This document shows, piece after piece, positions 7,443-16,117 of a DNA stretch of 64,000 bases. Both the position numbers and the translations under genes were made by a program. Each line of letters opens with the position of its first letter. Position 1 is the first letter of the stretch. The notes below the pieces were generated by a model that was given only the letters and a program-made list of their open reading frames with translations, ran no database searches and was not told where the DNA came from. Source of the DNA: an uncultured Collinsella sp. (lineage in GTDB: Bacteria > Actinomycetota > Coriobacteriia > Coriobacteriales > Coriobacteriaceae); NCBI GenBank assembly GCA_902493545.1, contig CABUQI010000001.1:1-64000 (forward strand), read 5' to 3'.

Positions 7443-8846
7443 GTGAACCGCACCAAAATCGCGCAGCTCTATGCCGATGCCGAGTCGCTCGGCGGCCAGA
7501 CCGTCACCGTCGCCGGCTGGGTCAAGTCCGTCCGCGACATGAAGAACTTTGGCTTTGTTACGCTCAACGACGGCAGCTGCTTCCGCGACCTGCAGGTCGT
7601 CATGAACCGCGAGGCACTCGACAACTACGACGAGATCGCCCATCAAAACGTCTCGGCCGCACTCATTTGCACCGGCACCGTCAAGCTGACCCCCGATGCG
7701 CCCCAGCCTTTCGAGCTTTCTGCCACCTCCATCGAGGTCGAGGGCACGAGCGCCCCGGATTACCCGCTGCAGAAGAAGCGCGCAACCGTCGAGTTCCTGC
7801 GCACCCAGCAGCACCTGCGTCCGCGCACCAACCTGTTCCGCGCCGTGTTCCGCATCCGCTCTGTCGCGGCTGCCGCCATCCACCGCTTCTTCCAGGAGCA
7901 GGGCTTTGTCTACGTCAACACCCCCATCATCACCACGAGTGACTGCGAGGGCGCCGGCGAGATGTTCCGCGTGACCACGCTCGACCCCAAAAATCCGCCC
8001 CTCACCGAGTCCGGCGAGGTCGACTGGAGCCAGGACTTCTTTGGCAAGCATGCAAGCCTCACCGTGTCCGGCCAGCTCAATGCCGAGAACTTTGCCATGG
8101 CCTTTGGCGACGTGTACACCTTTGGCCCCACCTTCCGTGCCGAGAACTCCAACACCACGCGCCACGCCGCCGAGTTTTGGATGATCGAGCCCGAGATGGC
8201 CTTTGCCGACCTTAACGACTACATGGATAACGCCGAGGCCATGCTCAAGTACGTCCTTAAGGACGTCATGGCAACCTGCCCCGACGAGCTCAATATGCTC
8301 AACAAGTTTGTGGACAAGGGTCTGCTCGAGCGCCTGGACCATGTCGCCAACTCCGACTTTGCCCGCGTTACCTACACCGAGGCCGTCGAGATCCTGGAGC
8401 AGGCCGTCGCCGCCGGTCACAAGTTTGACTATCCCGTGAGCTGGGGCATCGACCTGCAAACCGAGCACGAGCGTTTCCTGACCGAGGAGCACTTTAAGCG
8501 CCCGACCTTCGTGACCGACTACCCGGCCGAGATCAAGGCGTTCTACATGCGCATGAACGAGGACGGCAAGACCGTCGCCGCCGCCGACTGCCTGGTGCCG
8601 GGCATCGGCGAGATCATCGGTGGCTCCCAGCGCGAGGAGCGCCTGGATCTGCTCGAGGCCCGCATCAAGGACCTGGGTATGAATCCCGAGCAGTACAAGT
8701 ACTACCTTGACCTGCGCCGCTACGGTTCCTGCAAGCACGCCGGCTACGGTCTGGGCTTCGAGCGCTTGGTCATGTATCTGACCGGCGTGGGCAACATCCG
8801 CGACGTCCTGCCGCACCCGCGCACCGTGGGCAACGCCGACTTCTAA
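7443..8846 (+). CDS. asnS: Asparaginyl-tRNA synthetase
   Basis: Charges tRNA-Asn with asparagine. The 467 residues match the usual length of bacterial AsnRS (about 466). The N-terminal OB-fold anticodon-binding domain ([20 protein letters not shown]) is followed by the class II core with motif 2 ([20 protein letters not shown]) and motif 3 ([15 protein letters not shown]). Start chosen: GTG at 7443, directly behind GGGAGGATAC; in-frame ATGs at 7407 and 7431 lie before or inside that ribosome site. With asnB at 58 kb the cell makes its own asparagine, so tRNA-Asn charging is probably direct. It ends just before a strong terminator. Confidence 0.97.
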   Translation: MNRTKIAQLYADAESLGGQTVTVAGWVKSVRDMKNFGFVTLNDGSCFRDLQVVMNREALDNYDEIAHQNVSAALICTGTVKLTPDAPQPFELSATSIEVEGTSAPDYPLQKKRATVEFLRTQQHLRPRTNLFRAVFRIRSVAAAAIHRFFQEQGFVYVNTPIITTSDCEGAGEMFRVTTLDPKNPPLTESGEVDWSQDFFGKHASLTVSGQLNAENFAMAFGDVYTFGPTFRAENSNTTRHAAEFWMIEPEMAFADLNDYMDNAEAMLKYVLKDVMATCPDELNMLNKFVDKGLLERLDHVANSDFARVTYTEAVEILEQAVAAGHKFDYPVSWGIDLQTEHERFLTEEHFKRPTFVTDYPAEIKAFYMRMNEDGKTVAAADCLVPGIGEIIGGSQREERLDLLEARIKDLGMNPEQYKYYLDLRRYGSCKHAGYGLGFERLVMYLTGVGNIRDVLPHPRTVGNADF

Positions 8847-8894
8847 TCGTCGAACGCTAGCTCGCGTCGCCACACGCCAACGCTCATCGCACAA

Positions 8895-8928
8895 GCGTCT
8901 CTCGACATCGGTCGAGAGACGCTTTTTT
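8895..8928 (+). terminator. Strong intrinsic terminator after asnS
   Basis: A perfect 12-bp stem GCGTCTCTCGAC / GTCGAGAGACGC with an ATCG loop, followed by six T residues. Textbook rho-independent terminator for asnS. Confidence 0.95.
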
Positions 8929-9104
8929 CAACAGCATCCGTCAAGCTTTTGGCAAGTTTTTGGTCAGTTGAGCAGGGCTGTTGAAAACTCGACCCGCCGT
9001 TTGCCGACGACTACCGACCGCCCAGAGCGCCCTGCGCCCCTGGGAAAGCCCCGCGTCCTAGGCTCCATACCGTCGCCACCCAAAACGGAAAGGACGTGGG
9101 CACG

Positions 9105-9890
9105 ATGACCGAAGCCGCTGTTGAAACCTACGACACCACGACGAGGGGCGCCGCCTCGATGGCAGCCTATCGCGCCGTTCGCATCCTGCAGCTCTTGAGC
9201 GAAAACACCGGCGAAGACAAGGCCATGCTTTCCGATGAGCTGATCCGGCGCCTCGCCCATCCCGACGACCCCGCCCGCATGCCCATCTCGGCGGCGCGGC
9301 GCAGCATCTACACCGCCATCTCCGCGCTTCGCCATGCCGGATACGAAATTGAGTACAAACGCGGCGTGGGCTACAAACTTCTTACCCGCCCGCTCACCGA
9401 TGAAGAGATCATCCGGCTCCACGGTATGGTCATGCGCAACCGCTCCACGCCTATCGCTATCCGCAAGAGCATGGCGCAGCACTTAGTTGCCATGGCGAGC
9501 GCCGACGTTCGCGGCTACCTCGATACACCCGAACCCGCTCCAAGCGCAGGCAGCAAGGCTACCAAGGCAACACGCACGCCCATCAAGCGCATCGACACGT
9601 GCGAGCTCGTCGAGCAGGCCATCGACCACGGAACCACGGTGAGTTTTGATATTTCGAGCGTCACGACACGCGGCGAAACCGAAGCAGCACGGATGACACT
9701 CCGTCCCTTTGCCATCAGGCAGCGCGATGGCATCTCGTATCTGCTGGGAACGGTCTACGACGCCCGAGGCACCGACGATACGCTGCGCACCGTCGAGATC
9801 GCCCGTATGAGAAACGTCAGCACGCGCCTGCTCGACGGCAAGAAGCTCTTCGCCGCCCTGGACGAGGACGACGCCTCCTCCGCCGCATAA
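9105..9890 (+). CDS. HTH / WYL-domain-like transcriptional regulator
   Basis: A 261-residue probable DNA-binding regulator. The N-terminal 80 residues fit a DeoR/HTH_11-like winged helix (RRSIYTAISALRHAGYEIEY, then KRGVGYKL). The C-terminal part, with LRPFAIRQRDGISYLLGTVY and LRTVEIARMRNV, fits a WYL-type ligand-sensing domain. A low-complexity Ala/Thr/Lys linker (about 148-165) joins them. Start chosen at ATG 9105 with AAGGA 11 bp upstream; a GTG three codons earlier is too close to that site. It lies directly upstream of the ABC importer operon, which it might regulate, but no operator was identified. Its target and ligand are unknown. Confidence 0.75.
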   Translation: MTEAAVETYDTTTRGAASMAAYRAVRILQLLSENTGEDKAMLSDELIRRLAHPDDPARMPISAARRSIYTAISALRHAGYEIEYKRGVGYKLLTRPLTDEEIIRLHGMVMRNRSTPIAIRKSMAQHLVAMASADVRGYLDTPEPAPSAGSKATKATRTPIKRIDTCELVEQAIDHGTTVSFDISSVTTRGETEAARMTLRPFAIRQRDGISYLLGTVYDARGTDDTLRTVEIARMRNVSTRLLDGKKLFAALDEDDASSAA

Positions 9891-9959
9891 GACCCTCCGC
9901 CGCCCATTCGACTACCCGTACCGCCCATCCGATTCTGTATTAAAAAACCCGCCAGGCTG

Positions 9960-9990
9960 TTGTAAAAATGGACATCAGCGCTACTATAGT
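9960..9990 (+). promoter_or_regulatory. Candidate promoter of the ABC importer operon
   Basis: TTGTAA at 9960 and TACTAT at about 9982 are separated by 16 bp, about 65 bp before the binding-protein start. A small inverted repeat (GCACT/AGTGC, 9998-10014) lies in the leader. Confidence 0.4.
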
Positions 9991-10050
9991 CCCACTTGCA
10001 CTTTGTCCCAGTGCAGTGTTTCCAGCCATTTTTATACTGGGGGTAATGAT

Positions 10051-11031
10051 ATGAAGGACATCACCATCAGCCGCAGGAGCCTTCTGGTCTCCGCCGGCCT
10101 GCTCGCGCTCGCCCCGCTCGCCGGATGCGGCGGCAGCTCTGGTTCCGGCTCCGCTGCCGCCGGTTCCGACTACACCATCGGCGTTCTGCAGCTCACCGAG
10201 CACTCCGCGCTCGATGCCGCCAACGACGGCTTCGTCAAGGCCATCAAGAAGAGCGGCCTTAAGGTCAAGATCGACCAGAAGAACGCCCAGAACGACCAGT
10301 CCACGTGTAAGTCCATTGCCGACAAGTTTGTGGGCGACAACGTCAACCTGATTTATGCCATCGCCACGCCCGCCGCGCAGGCTGCCGCCGGCGCCACGGC
10401 CGATATCCCCATCGTGGGCTGCGCCATCACCGACTACGCCGCCTCCGGCCTGGTCCAGGACAACGACAAGCCCGGCACCAACGTCACGGGCGCTTCCGAC
10501 CTCACCCCGGTCGCCGAGCAGCTCGAGATGATGCAGAAGGTCCTGCCCGACGTAAAGAAGGTCGGCCTGCTCTACTGCACCGCCGAGTCCAACTCCGACG
10601 TCCAAATCAAGGCCGCCAAGAAGGAGCTCGACAAGCTTGGCCTCGAGTACACTGACTTCACCGTCTCGAGCTCCAACGAGATTCAGTCCGTCGTCGAGTC
10701 TGCCGTGGGCAAGGTCGACGCACTGTACTCCCCCACCGACAACACCATCGCCGCGGGTGCCTCGCAGGTCGGCCAGATCTGCAAGGAAAACAAGCTTCCC
10801 TTCGTGACTGGCGAGGAGGGTATGTGCATGGCCGGCGGCCTGTTCACCCTCTCCATCAATTACGAGGACCTGGGCTACGCCGCGGGCGAGATGGCCGTTA
10901 AGATCCTGAAGGGCGAGGCCAAGCCCGAAGACATGCCGATCAAGCACCTCTCGAGCAAGGACCTGGTCGTCGTCAAGAACGACGAAATGGCCGAGGCCCT
11001 GGGCATCGACCTTTCCGCTCTGGACGCGTAA
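10051..11031 (+). CDS. ABC transporter substrate-binding lipoprotein (ABC_sub_bind/TrpX-like)
   Basis: A 326-residue extracytoplasmic lipoprotein. The signal peptide has SRRSLLVSAGLLALAPLAGC, with the lipobox Cys at residue 26 and a Gly/Ser linker after it. The body (YTIGVLQLTEHSALDAANDG, IYAIATPAAQAA, VGLLYCTAESNSDVQ, VDALYSPTDNTI) fits the ABC_sub_bind family, whose members in Gram-positives include the tryptophan/tyrosine binding protein TrpX. The permease and ATPase genes follow. The ligand, probably an aromatic amino acid or related compound, is inferred only from family. Start ATG at 10051 behind GGGGGT. Confidence 0.88.
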   Translation: MKDITISRRSLLVSAGLLALAPLAGCGGSSGSGSAAAGSDYTIGVLQLTEHSALDAANDGFVKAIKKSGLKVKIDQKNAQNDQSTCKSIADKFVGDNVNLIYAIATPAAQAAAGATADIPIVGCAITDYAASGLVQDNDKPGTNVTGASDLTPVAEQLEMMQKVLPDVKKVGLLYCTAESNSDVQIKAAKKELDKLGLEYTDFTVSSSNEIQSVVESAVGKVDALYSPTDNTIAAGASQVGQICKENKLPFVTGEEGMCMAGGLFTLSINYEDLGYAAGEMAVKILKGEAKPEDMPIKHLSSKDLVVVKNDEMAEALGIDLSALDA

Positions 11032-11100
11032 TGCCATACGCGGCATGCGTCTAGAGCCCGTGCTCGCGCTTTAGCCGCGTTATTCAATATCTGAGCCACA

Positions 11101-11130
11101 GGGGCGGGCGCTGTAGACCGGCGTCCGCCC
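11101..11130 (+). other. Hairpin between binding-protein and permease genes
   Basis: GGGCGGGCGC pairs with GCGTCCGCCC across about 9 nt in the 203-bp gap between the first two importer genes. The T tract after it is weak (TGCTTGTTTC), so it may give partial termination and let the binding protein be made in excess, as is common in such operons. Confidence 0.5.
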
Positions 11131-11234
11131 TGCTTGTTTCAGGTAAAACAAAACGTCTGTCCGCAGCTCTTCTATGCATTGTTACCGCTATTATGGTGAA
11201 TCACGTGTCCACCCTATCCTAGGAGGTATGAAGC

Positions 11235-12158
11235 ATGCTCATTGCATTGCAGGGCGCCGTTTCGCAGGGCGTCCTCTGGGGCATTATGGTGCTTGGCGTG
11301 TTTATCACGTTCCGCCTGCTCGACATTCCCGATATGACCTGCGACGGCAGCTTTGCCCTCGGCGGCTGCGTCTGCGCTGTGCTCATCGTCAATAACAACG
11401 TCGACCCGCTGCTCGCCGTGCTGGCCGGTATGTGCGCCGGCGCCATCGCGGGCGCCGTCACGGGCATTTTGACCACCGTCTTTGAGATTCCTGCGATCCT
11501 CGCCGGAATCCTCACCCAGATCAGCCTGTGGTCCATCAACCTGCGCATCATGGGCAAGTCCAATACGCCCATTCTTGCCAAGGGCACCGTGTTCTCCGCC
11601 GTCAGCAATATGACCGGTCTGCCGCAGTCCACCGTTGCCATCATCTTGGGCATCCTGCTCGCCGTGGCTATCGTTGCCATCCTGTATTGGTTCTTTGGCA
11701 CCGAGATCGGCTCGGCGCTGCGAGCCACCGGCAACAACGAGTACATGATCCGCGCTCTGGGCGTCAACACCAACTCCACCAAGATGATCGCCCTCGTGCT
11801 CTCCAACGCCCTCATCGGCCTTTCGGGCGCGCTCATCTGCCAGAGCCAAAAGTATGCCGACATTGGTATGGGCACCGGTGCCATCGTTATCGGTCTTGCC
11901 GCCATTGTTATCGGCGAGGTGCTCGGCCGTCTGCTGCCCGGCGGCCTCACGCAGTTTAGCGTCCGTCTTGCCTCCGCCGTCTTTGGCTCCGTGGTGTACT
12001 TCCTTATCCGCGCCATCGTGCTGCAGTTGGGCATGGACGCCAACGACATGAAGCTGCTCTCCGCCGTGATTGTCGCTGTGGCCCTGTGCGTGCCCGTGGT
12101 TTGGGAGCGCTATAAGCTCCGCAGCTCCTACACGAAGGGGGATGAGGCAGATGCTTAA
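11235..12158 (+). CDS. ABC transporter permease, branched-chain type (TrpY-like)
   Basis: A 307-residue membrane permease of the BPD_transp_2 superfamily with about eight or nine hydrophobic segments. GEVLGRLLPGGLTQFSVRLA near residue 220 and the segment FGTEIGSALRATGNNEYMIR, the cytoplasmic coupling loop, are typical. It follows the binding protein and overlaps the ATPase gene by 8 bp, indicating translational coupling. A start at 11235 (ATG) follows AGGAGG. It would form the membrane channel of the importer. It lacks the large loops seen in LivH/LivM, in line with the compact ABC_sub_bind-associated permeases. Confidence 0.88.
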   Translation: MLIALQGAVSQGVLWGIMVLGVFITFRLLDIPDMTCDGSFALGGCVCAVLIVNNNVDPLLAVLAGMCAGAIAGAVTGILTTVFEIPAILAGILTQISLWSINLRIMGKSNTPILAKGTVFSAVSNMTGLPQSTVAIILGILLAVAIVAILYWFFGTEIGSALRATGNNEYMIRALGVNTNSTKMIALVLSNALIGLSGALICQSQKYADIGMGTGAIVIGLAAIVIGEVLGRLLPGGLTQFSVRLASAVFGSVVYFLIRAIVLQLGMDANDMKLLSAVIVAVALCVPVVWERYKLRSSYTKGDEADA

Positions 12159-12945
12159 GCTCTCGCACGTCAAGAAGACCTTTAACAAGGGCACCGTCAC
12201 CGAGAAGCGCGCGCTCACCGGCGTCGACCTCACCCTGAATGACGGCGACTTTGTAACCGTGATCGGCGGCAACGGCGCCGGCAAGTCCACGCTGCTCAAC
12301 ATGATCGCCGGCGTGTACCCGCTCGATTCGGGCGTTATTGAGCTCGACGGCACCGACATCTCGCGCCTGAGCGAGTCGCAGCGCGCCAAGTACCTGGGCC
12401 GCGTGTTTCAGGACCCCATGCGCGGTACCGCTGCCGACATGCAGATCGCCGAGAACCTGGCCCTCGCCAAGCGTCGCGGCCAGCGTCGCGGCCTTTCGTG
12501 GGGCGTCACCAAGGCCGAGAAAGATGAGTACGTCGAGCTGCTCAAGCGCCTGGACCTTGGTCTGGACACGCGTCTCAACGCCAAGGTCGGCCTGCTCTCG
12601 GGTGGCCAGCGCCAGGCACTCACCCTGCTGATGGCCACGCTCACCAGGCCGCGCCTGCTGCTGCTCGACGAGCACACCGCGGCCCTCGACCCCAAGACGG
12701 CCTCTAAGGTGCTTAACCTGACCGAGGAGATCGTCGACGAGAACCACCTGACCACGCTCATGGTCACGCATAACATGAATGACGCCATCCGTCTGGGCAA
12801 CCGTCTGATCATGATGCACGAAGGCCACGTGATCTACGACGTGGCGGGCGATGAGAAGAAGTCGCTCACCGTAGCCGACCTGCTGCAGAAGTTCGAGGAG
12901 GTCTCGGGCGGCGAGCTCGCCAACGACCGCATGCTGCTGAGCTAA
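12151..12945 (+). CDS. ABC transporter ATP-binding protein (TrpZ-like)
   Basis: A 264-residue ABC ATPase that powers the importer. Walker A GGNGAGKST lies at residues 39-47, the Q-loop in GRVFQDPMRGTA, the signature in LLSGGQRQAL, Walker B in LLLLDEHTAALDP, and the switch His in MVTHNMNDA. Its start ATG (12151) lies inside the last codons of the permease gene, so the two are probably translated together. The longer upstream open frame starting at 12070 is in the permease coding region and was rejected. A strong double hairpin follows the stop codon. Substrate is unknown; see the binding protein. Confidence 0.93.
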   Translation: MLKLSHVKKTFNKGTVTEKRALTGVDLTLNDGDFVTVIGGNGAGKSTLLNMIAGVYPLDSGVIELDGTDISRLSESQRAKYLGRVFQDPMRGTAADMQIAENLALAKRRGQRRGLSWGVTKAEKDEYVELLKRLDLGLDTRLNAKVGLLSGGQRQALTLLMATLTRPRLLLLDEHTAALDPKTASKVLNLTEEIVDENHLTTLMVTHNMNDAIRLGNRLIMMHEGHVIYDVAGDEKKSLTVADLLQKFEEVSGGELANDRMLLS

Positions 12946-12984
12946 AACCTGCCAAAAAGGGACAGGTTTATTTTGGCAGGTTTT
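12944..12984 (+). repeat. Hairpin repeat AAAACCTGCCAAAA, copy 1, at the importer operon end
   Basis: A perfect 14-bp inverted repeat, AAAACCTGCCAAAA with TTTTGGCAGGTTTT, starts inside the ATPase stop codon. Its loop contains GGGACAGG. A second copy, nearly identical over about 46 bp, lies in the opposite orientation at 51302-51347, again starting at a stop codon. It may act as a terminator and looks like a mobile or amplified element. Confidence 0.8.
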
Positions 12985-12999
12985 ATCTGCGCAAACGTC

Positions 13000-13042
13000 A
13001 AAACCGCCGCTAAGGGACAGACGCCCTTGCGGCGGTTTTCGC
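13000..13042 (+). terminator. Terminator after the ABC importer operon
   Basis: AAAACCGCCGC plus AAGGG pairs with CCCTTGCGGCGGTTTT with one bulged base and a 6-nt loop, followed by TTTTCGC. This is a second hairpin behind the repeat at 12944-12984. Confidence 0.85.
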
Positions 13043-13103
13043 ATATTATGTCGATAATCCGATATTCAACCAGACATTCTGGCTAAGGACTAAGGAAACT
13101 GCC

Positions 13104-15128
13104 ATGAGAAGACTCCCCCGCCTTGCGTTAGCCGCCGCGTTGTTTGCCGGCGCGCTCGCAGGCATCCCAAGCCTCGCTTTCGCGGGGAACCTGCCCGCCG
13201 CTATTGACGGCTCTGTGACCGTCATGCACACCAACGATATCCACGGCAGCTACAAGTACAGCTACAACGCAAGCAAGGGCACCGGCACTGTGGGCTTTGA
13301 CGGACTGGCGGTTCTCTATAGCGCCCAAAGCAGCGCCCCCGATCTTTTGCTCGATGCGGGCGATACCTTCCACGGGCAGTCCTTTGCCACCATGAGCGAG
13401 GGCAAGAGCATCGCCGAGCTCATGGACACCTTCTACGCCGACGGCTACGACGCGACCACGCCAGGCAACCACGACTGGAGCTACGGCGCGGACAAACTCC
13501 GCACCATGACCGGCTACAGCACCACCGGCACGCCCTTCGCCATGCTCTGCGCGAACGCAAAGTCTACGAGCGGCGTATGGAGCTCGAGCATCACGAAGAC
13601 GCTCGATCGCACCTGGGAGGATAGCGAGGATCACTCCACATTCGACTACAAAATCAAGGTCGGCGTCGTGGGTGCCATGGATGAGTCGCTGGAATCCTCG
13701 CTGCGCGCGGACCTGGTCGCGGGTACGTCGTTCTCGAGTGCCGCGAACGCCATCAATGCCGAGGCAGAGCAGCTGCGCAAGGAGGGCTGCGATGTTGTTG
13801 TGTGTATCGCGCACACGCTCGACGCCAAGACCTTTGCCACGCGACTCCGTGGCGTCGATGCCCTTATCGCAGGCCACGAGCACATCAACCTTAACGAGAA
13901 GGTGACGGGAGCCGACGGCAAGACAATCCACGTTGTCGAGGCGGGCAGTGCCTTTGCCGAGGTGGGACTGCTTTCCATTCCGTACAAATACGACACAAAT
14001 GGCACCGAGACGACCGACGATGACACGGTCACGGTCCCTGCAGACGGCAGCGACGAGAAGCTCTACACCGCCAAGAACGTCAACGACCTTTTGGCAGACC
14101 CCGACAAGGGCTCCGACTACCAAAGCCGCCTTGAAGCCGTCCGCAACAAGATCAAGCCGCTCGACGAGGACTTTGAAAACGAATCGAACAAGGTGCTCGG
14201 CACATCCACCACCAACTATTTCTACGGCGAGGACGCCGCAGGCACGCATGGTTGGGAAATGGTGCGCACCACCGATTTCCGTCCCAGCAAGGAGGGCGAC
14301 ACCACCAAGGCCCAGACCATCGGCCACGTGATTTGCAGCTCCTATCTTGACCTGACGGGCGCGGACCTCGCTATCGAAAACGCTGGCGGCATCCGCGGCG
14401 GCATCGCGGCGGGCAACGTGACCGCCGGCAACGTCATCGCCATCTCGCCCTACGGCAACACCGTGGAGACCTGGACCATGACCGGCGCGGACTTCCTCGC
14501 AGCGCTCGAGCACTCGCTACAAATCAGCGACGATTGCAACGACAGCTACGAGCTTCAGCAGGCTTATGTGGCGGCCGGTCACACCGAGCAGGAGGCACAA
14601 GACACGTACAAGTGGCGCGACGACTCCGGCAGTGTCCTTTCCTTCGGCGGCATCAACGTGACAATCGATTGGACGCAGCCCGAGGGCAAGCGCATTGTGA
14701 GTGCCACACTCACCAAAGACGGCAGCACGCTCGACCCCGCCAAGACCTATACCGTCGCCACCAACAACTACATCATCACCAACACGACCGACTTCCCCAC
14801 CTTCGCAAACGCCACCAAGCACACCGAGTGGGGTACCTGCGAGTCAGCGCTAAGGGCGCTGATCGGGCAGAACAGCTGGGAGAGCAAGATGGCCTCGCTC
14901 GCGGGCACCATCAGCTTTGGCTCCGCTGCCGTGGACCCCACGCCCACACCGGCCCCGACGCCTAAGCCCTCGCCTAAGACGGACACGACGACCACGAAGG
15001 TCATCACCAAGAAGACGACCGGTAAGCTCGCCGCAACGGGAGACCGCACGCTGGCAGTAGTTGGCGCGTGCCTTATCGGCGGCATCATCGTCATCATTCT
15101 CGGCATTATCTGGAAGCGTCGACGCTAA
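13104..15128 (+). CDS. Secreted 5'-nucleotidase / UDP-sugar hydrolase-like metallophosphatase, cell-wall anchored
   Basis: A 674-residue surface enzyme predicted to dephosphorylate nucleotides outside the cell. The signal peptide ends at AFA-GN (27/28). The metallophosphatase domain shows VMHTNDIHG (40-48), LLDAGDTFHGQS, TPGNHDWSYG, and DALIAGHEHI. The C-terminal 5'-nucleotidase domain includes ENAGGIRGGIAAG and AISPYGNTVETWTMTG. A Pro/Thr-rich wall-spanning stretch follows, then LAATG (642-646), a hydrophobic helix and KRRR. This is a sortase-type sorting signal with Ala in place of Pro. Start ATG at 13104 follows AAGGAAA. Nucleosides released could feed a BMP-type uptake system, but none is encoded beside it. 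Confidence 0.92.
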   Translation: MRRLPRLALAAALFAGALAGIPSLAFAGNLPAAIDGSVTVMHTNDIHGSYKYSYNASKGTGTVGFDGLAVLYSAQSSAPDLLLDAGDTFHGQSFATMSEGKSIAELMDTFYADGYDATTPGNHDWSYGADKLRTMTGYSTTGTPFAMLCANAKSTSGVWSSSITKTLDRTWEDSEDHSTFDYKIKVGVVGAMDESLESSLRADLVAGTSFSSAANAINAEAEQLRKEGCDVVVCIAHTLDAKTFATRLRGVDALIAGHEHINLNEKVTGADGKTIHVVEAGSAFAEVGLLSIPYKYDTNGTETTDDDTVTVPADGSDEKLYTAKNVNDLLADPDKGSDYQSRLEAVRNKIKPLDEDFENESNKVLGTSTTNYFYGEDAAGTHGWEMVRTTDFRPSKEGDTTKAQTIGHVICSSYLDLTGADLAIENAGGIRGGIAAGNVTAGNVIAISPYGNTVETWTMTGADFLAALEHSLQISDDCNDSYELQQAYVAAGHTEQEAQDTYKWRDDSGSVLSFGGINVTIDWTQPEGKRIVSATLTKDGSTLDPAKTYTVATNNYIITNTTDFPTFANATKHTEWGTCESALRALIGQNSWESKMASLAGTISFGSAAVDPTPTPAPTPKPSPKTDTTTTKVITKKTTGKLAATGDRTLAVVGACLIGGIIVIILGIIWKRRR

Positions 15129-15180
15129 GCTACACCGCCGGGCCTTGCAGCCCCACCGCGTAAACCTTATATCGAGCACA

Positions 15181-15212
15181 GAAGCCCGTCCGAATTTGAT
15201 CGGACGGGCTTC
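15181..15212 (+). terminator. Terminator after 5'-nucleotidase gene
   Basis: A perfect 12-bp stem GAAGCCCGTCCG / CGGACGGGCTTC with an 8-nt loop, followed by TTGG. The U tract is short, but the stem is strong and symmetrical. Confidence 0.75.
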
Positions 15213-15257
15213 TTGGTGGGTATCATGGTTGGACGATCATTAGGAGGTTTTCCCTAC

Positions 15258-16025
15258 ATGGAATTGTTTGAGCCGATTCTTCATTTCTTTGAGCAACGGT
15301 GGGTCCACAACATCATCTGGGCCGTCATCTTGGCGATAGGCACCGCCGTCGCCGCCAAGGTCGTATCCAAGACCCTGAACCATCTGCTTAACCGAGACGA
15401 TAACCCGCTACCGGCATCGAGTATCTTCATCAACATCGCGCGCGCCGTCATCTGGATGATCGGCGGCAGCTTTATCCTCGACAACTGTTTTGGCATTAAT
15501 GCAAACGCCCTCGTCGCCGCTCTTGGCGTCGGCGGCATCGCCATCTCCCTGGGTTTCCAGGACACGCTCTCAAACCTTATCGGCGGCATGCAAGTGACCT
15601 TTATGGGCATCATCAAGCCCGGCGACAATATCGAGGTCGGCGGCGTATCCGGCGTGGTCCAAGACATCACTTGGCGTCATACAACGATTGAGGATGCCTG
15701 TGGACAGACCATCATTGTGCCCAACTCCAACATCTCCAAGAACACGCTCGTGCATTTGATGCCCTTTGGACGCGTGGCCGTGCCCGTTGCCGTAAAGGAC
15801 ACGTCTAAGTGGGCTTCCCTTGACGTGCTGGCAGACGAGCTCACGAGCGCAACCAAAACGGCCGTCTCGCCCATCTCGGGCTTTGACAAAGAGCCCTACG
15901 TGCTCTTTAGCGAAATCGGCGACTTTGGCATCAAAGGAAAGATCATCTTTATCGTCAGCGACGACAGCACCACTTTCACCGCTGCCGACGCCTGCATCCG
16001 CGCCATCGCCCCCATCATCGCCTAA
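15258..16025 (+). CDS. Small-conductance mechanosensitive channel, MscS family
   Basis: A 255-residue inner-membrane channel that opens under tension on osmotic downshock. Two N-terminal helices are followed by the pore helix region NALVAALGVGGIAISLGFQ and DTLSNLIGGMQV, then the beta domain with FMGIIKPGDNIEVGGVSGVV and a C-terminal alpha/beta domain. This is a compact MscS, close in size to the 286-residue E. coli protein. Start ATG at 15258 follows TAGGAGG; an in-frame ATG at 15213 has no ribosome site. It stands alone between two terminator-bounded units. Confidence 0.93.
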   Translation: MELFEPILHFFEQRWVHNIIWAVILAIGTAVAAKVVSKTLNHLLNRDDNPLPASSIFINIARAVIWMIGGSFILDNCFGINANALVAALGVGGIAISLGFQDTLSNLIGGMQVTFMGIIKPGDNIEVGGVSGVVQDITWRHTTIEDACGQTIIVPNSNISKNTLVHLMPFGRVAVPVAVKDTSKWASLDVLADELTSATKTAVSPISGFDKEPYVLFSEIGDFGIKGKIIFIVSDDSTTFTAADACIRAIAPIIA

Positions 16026-16117
16026 ACCACCGCAAAGGGGTCAGGCATCTTTGTAGTGGTTTTCATTCGTGGTACCATGGTTCATATAGTTGTTTAAACG
16101 ACTAAGGGAGCAACATT

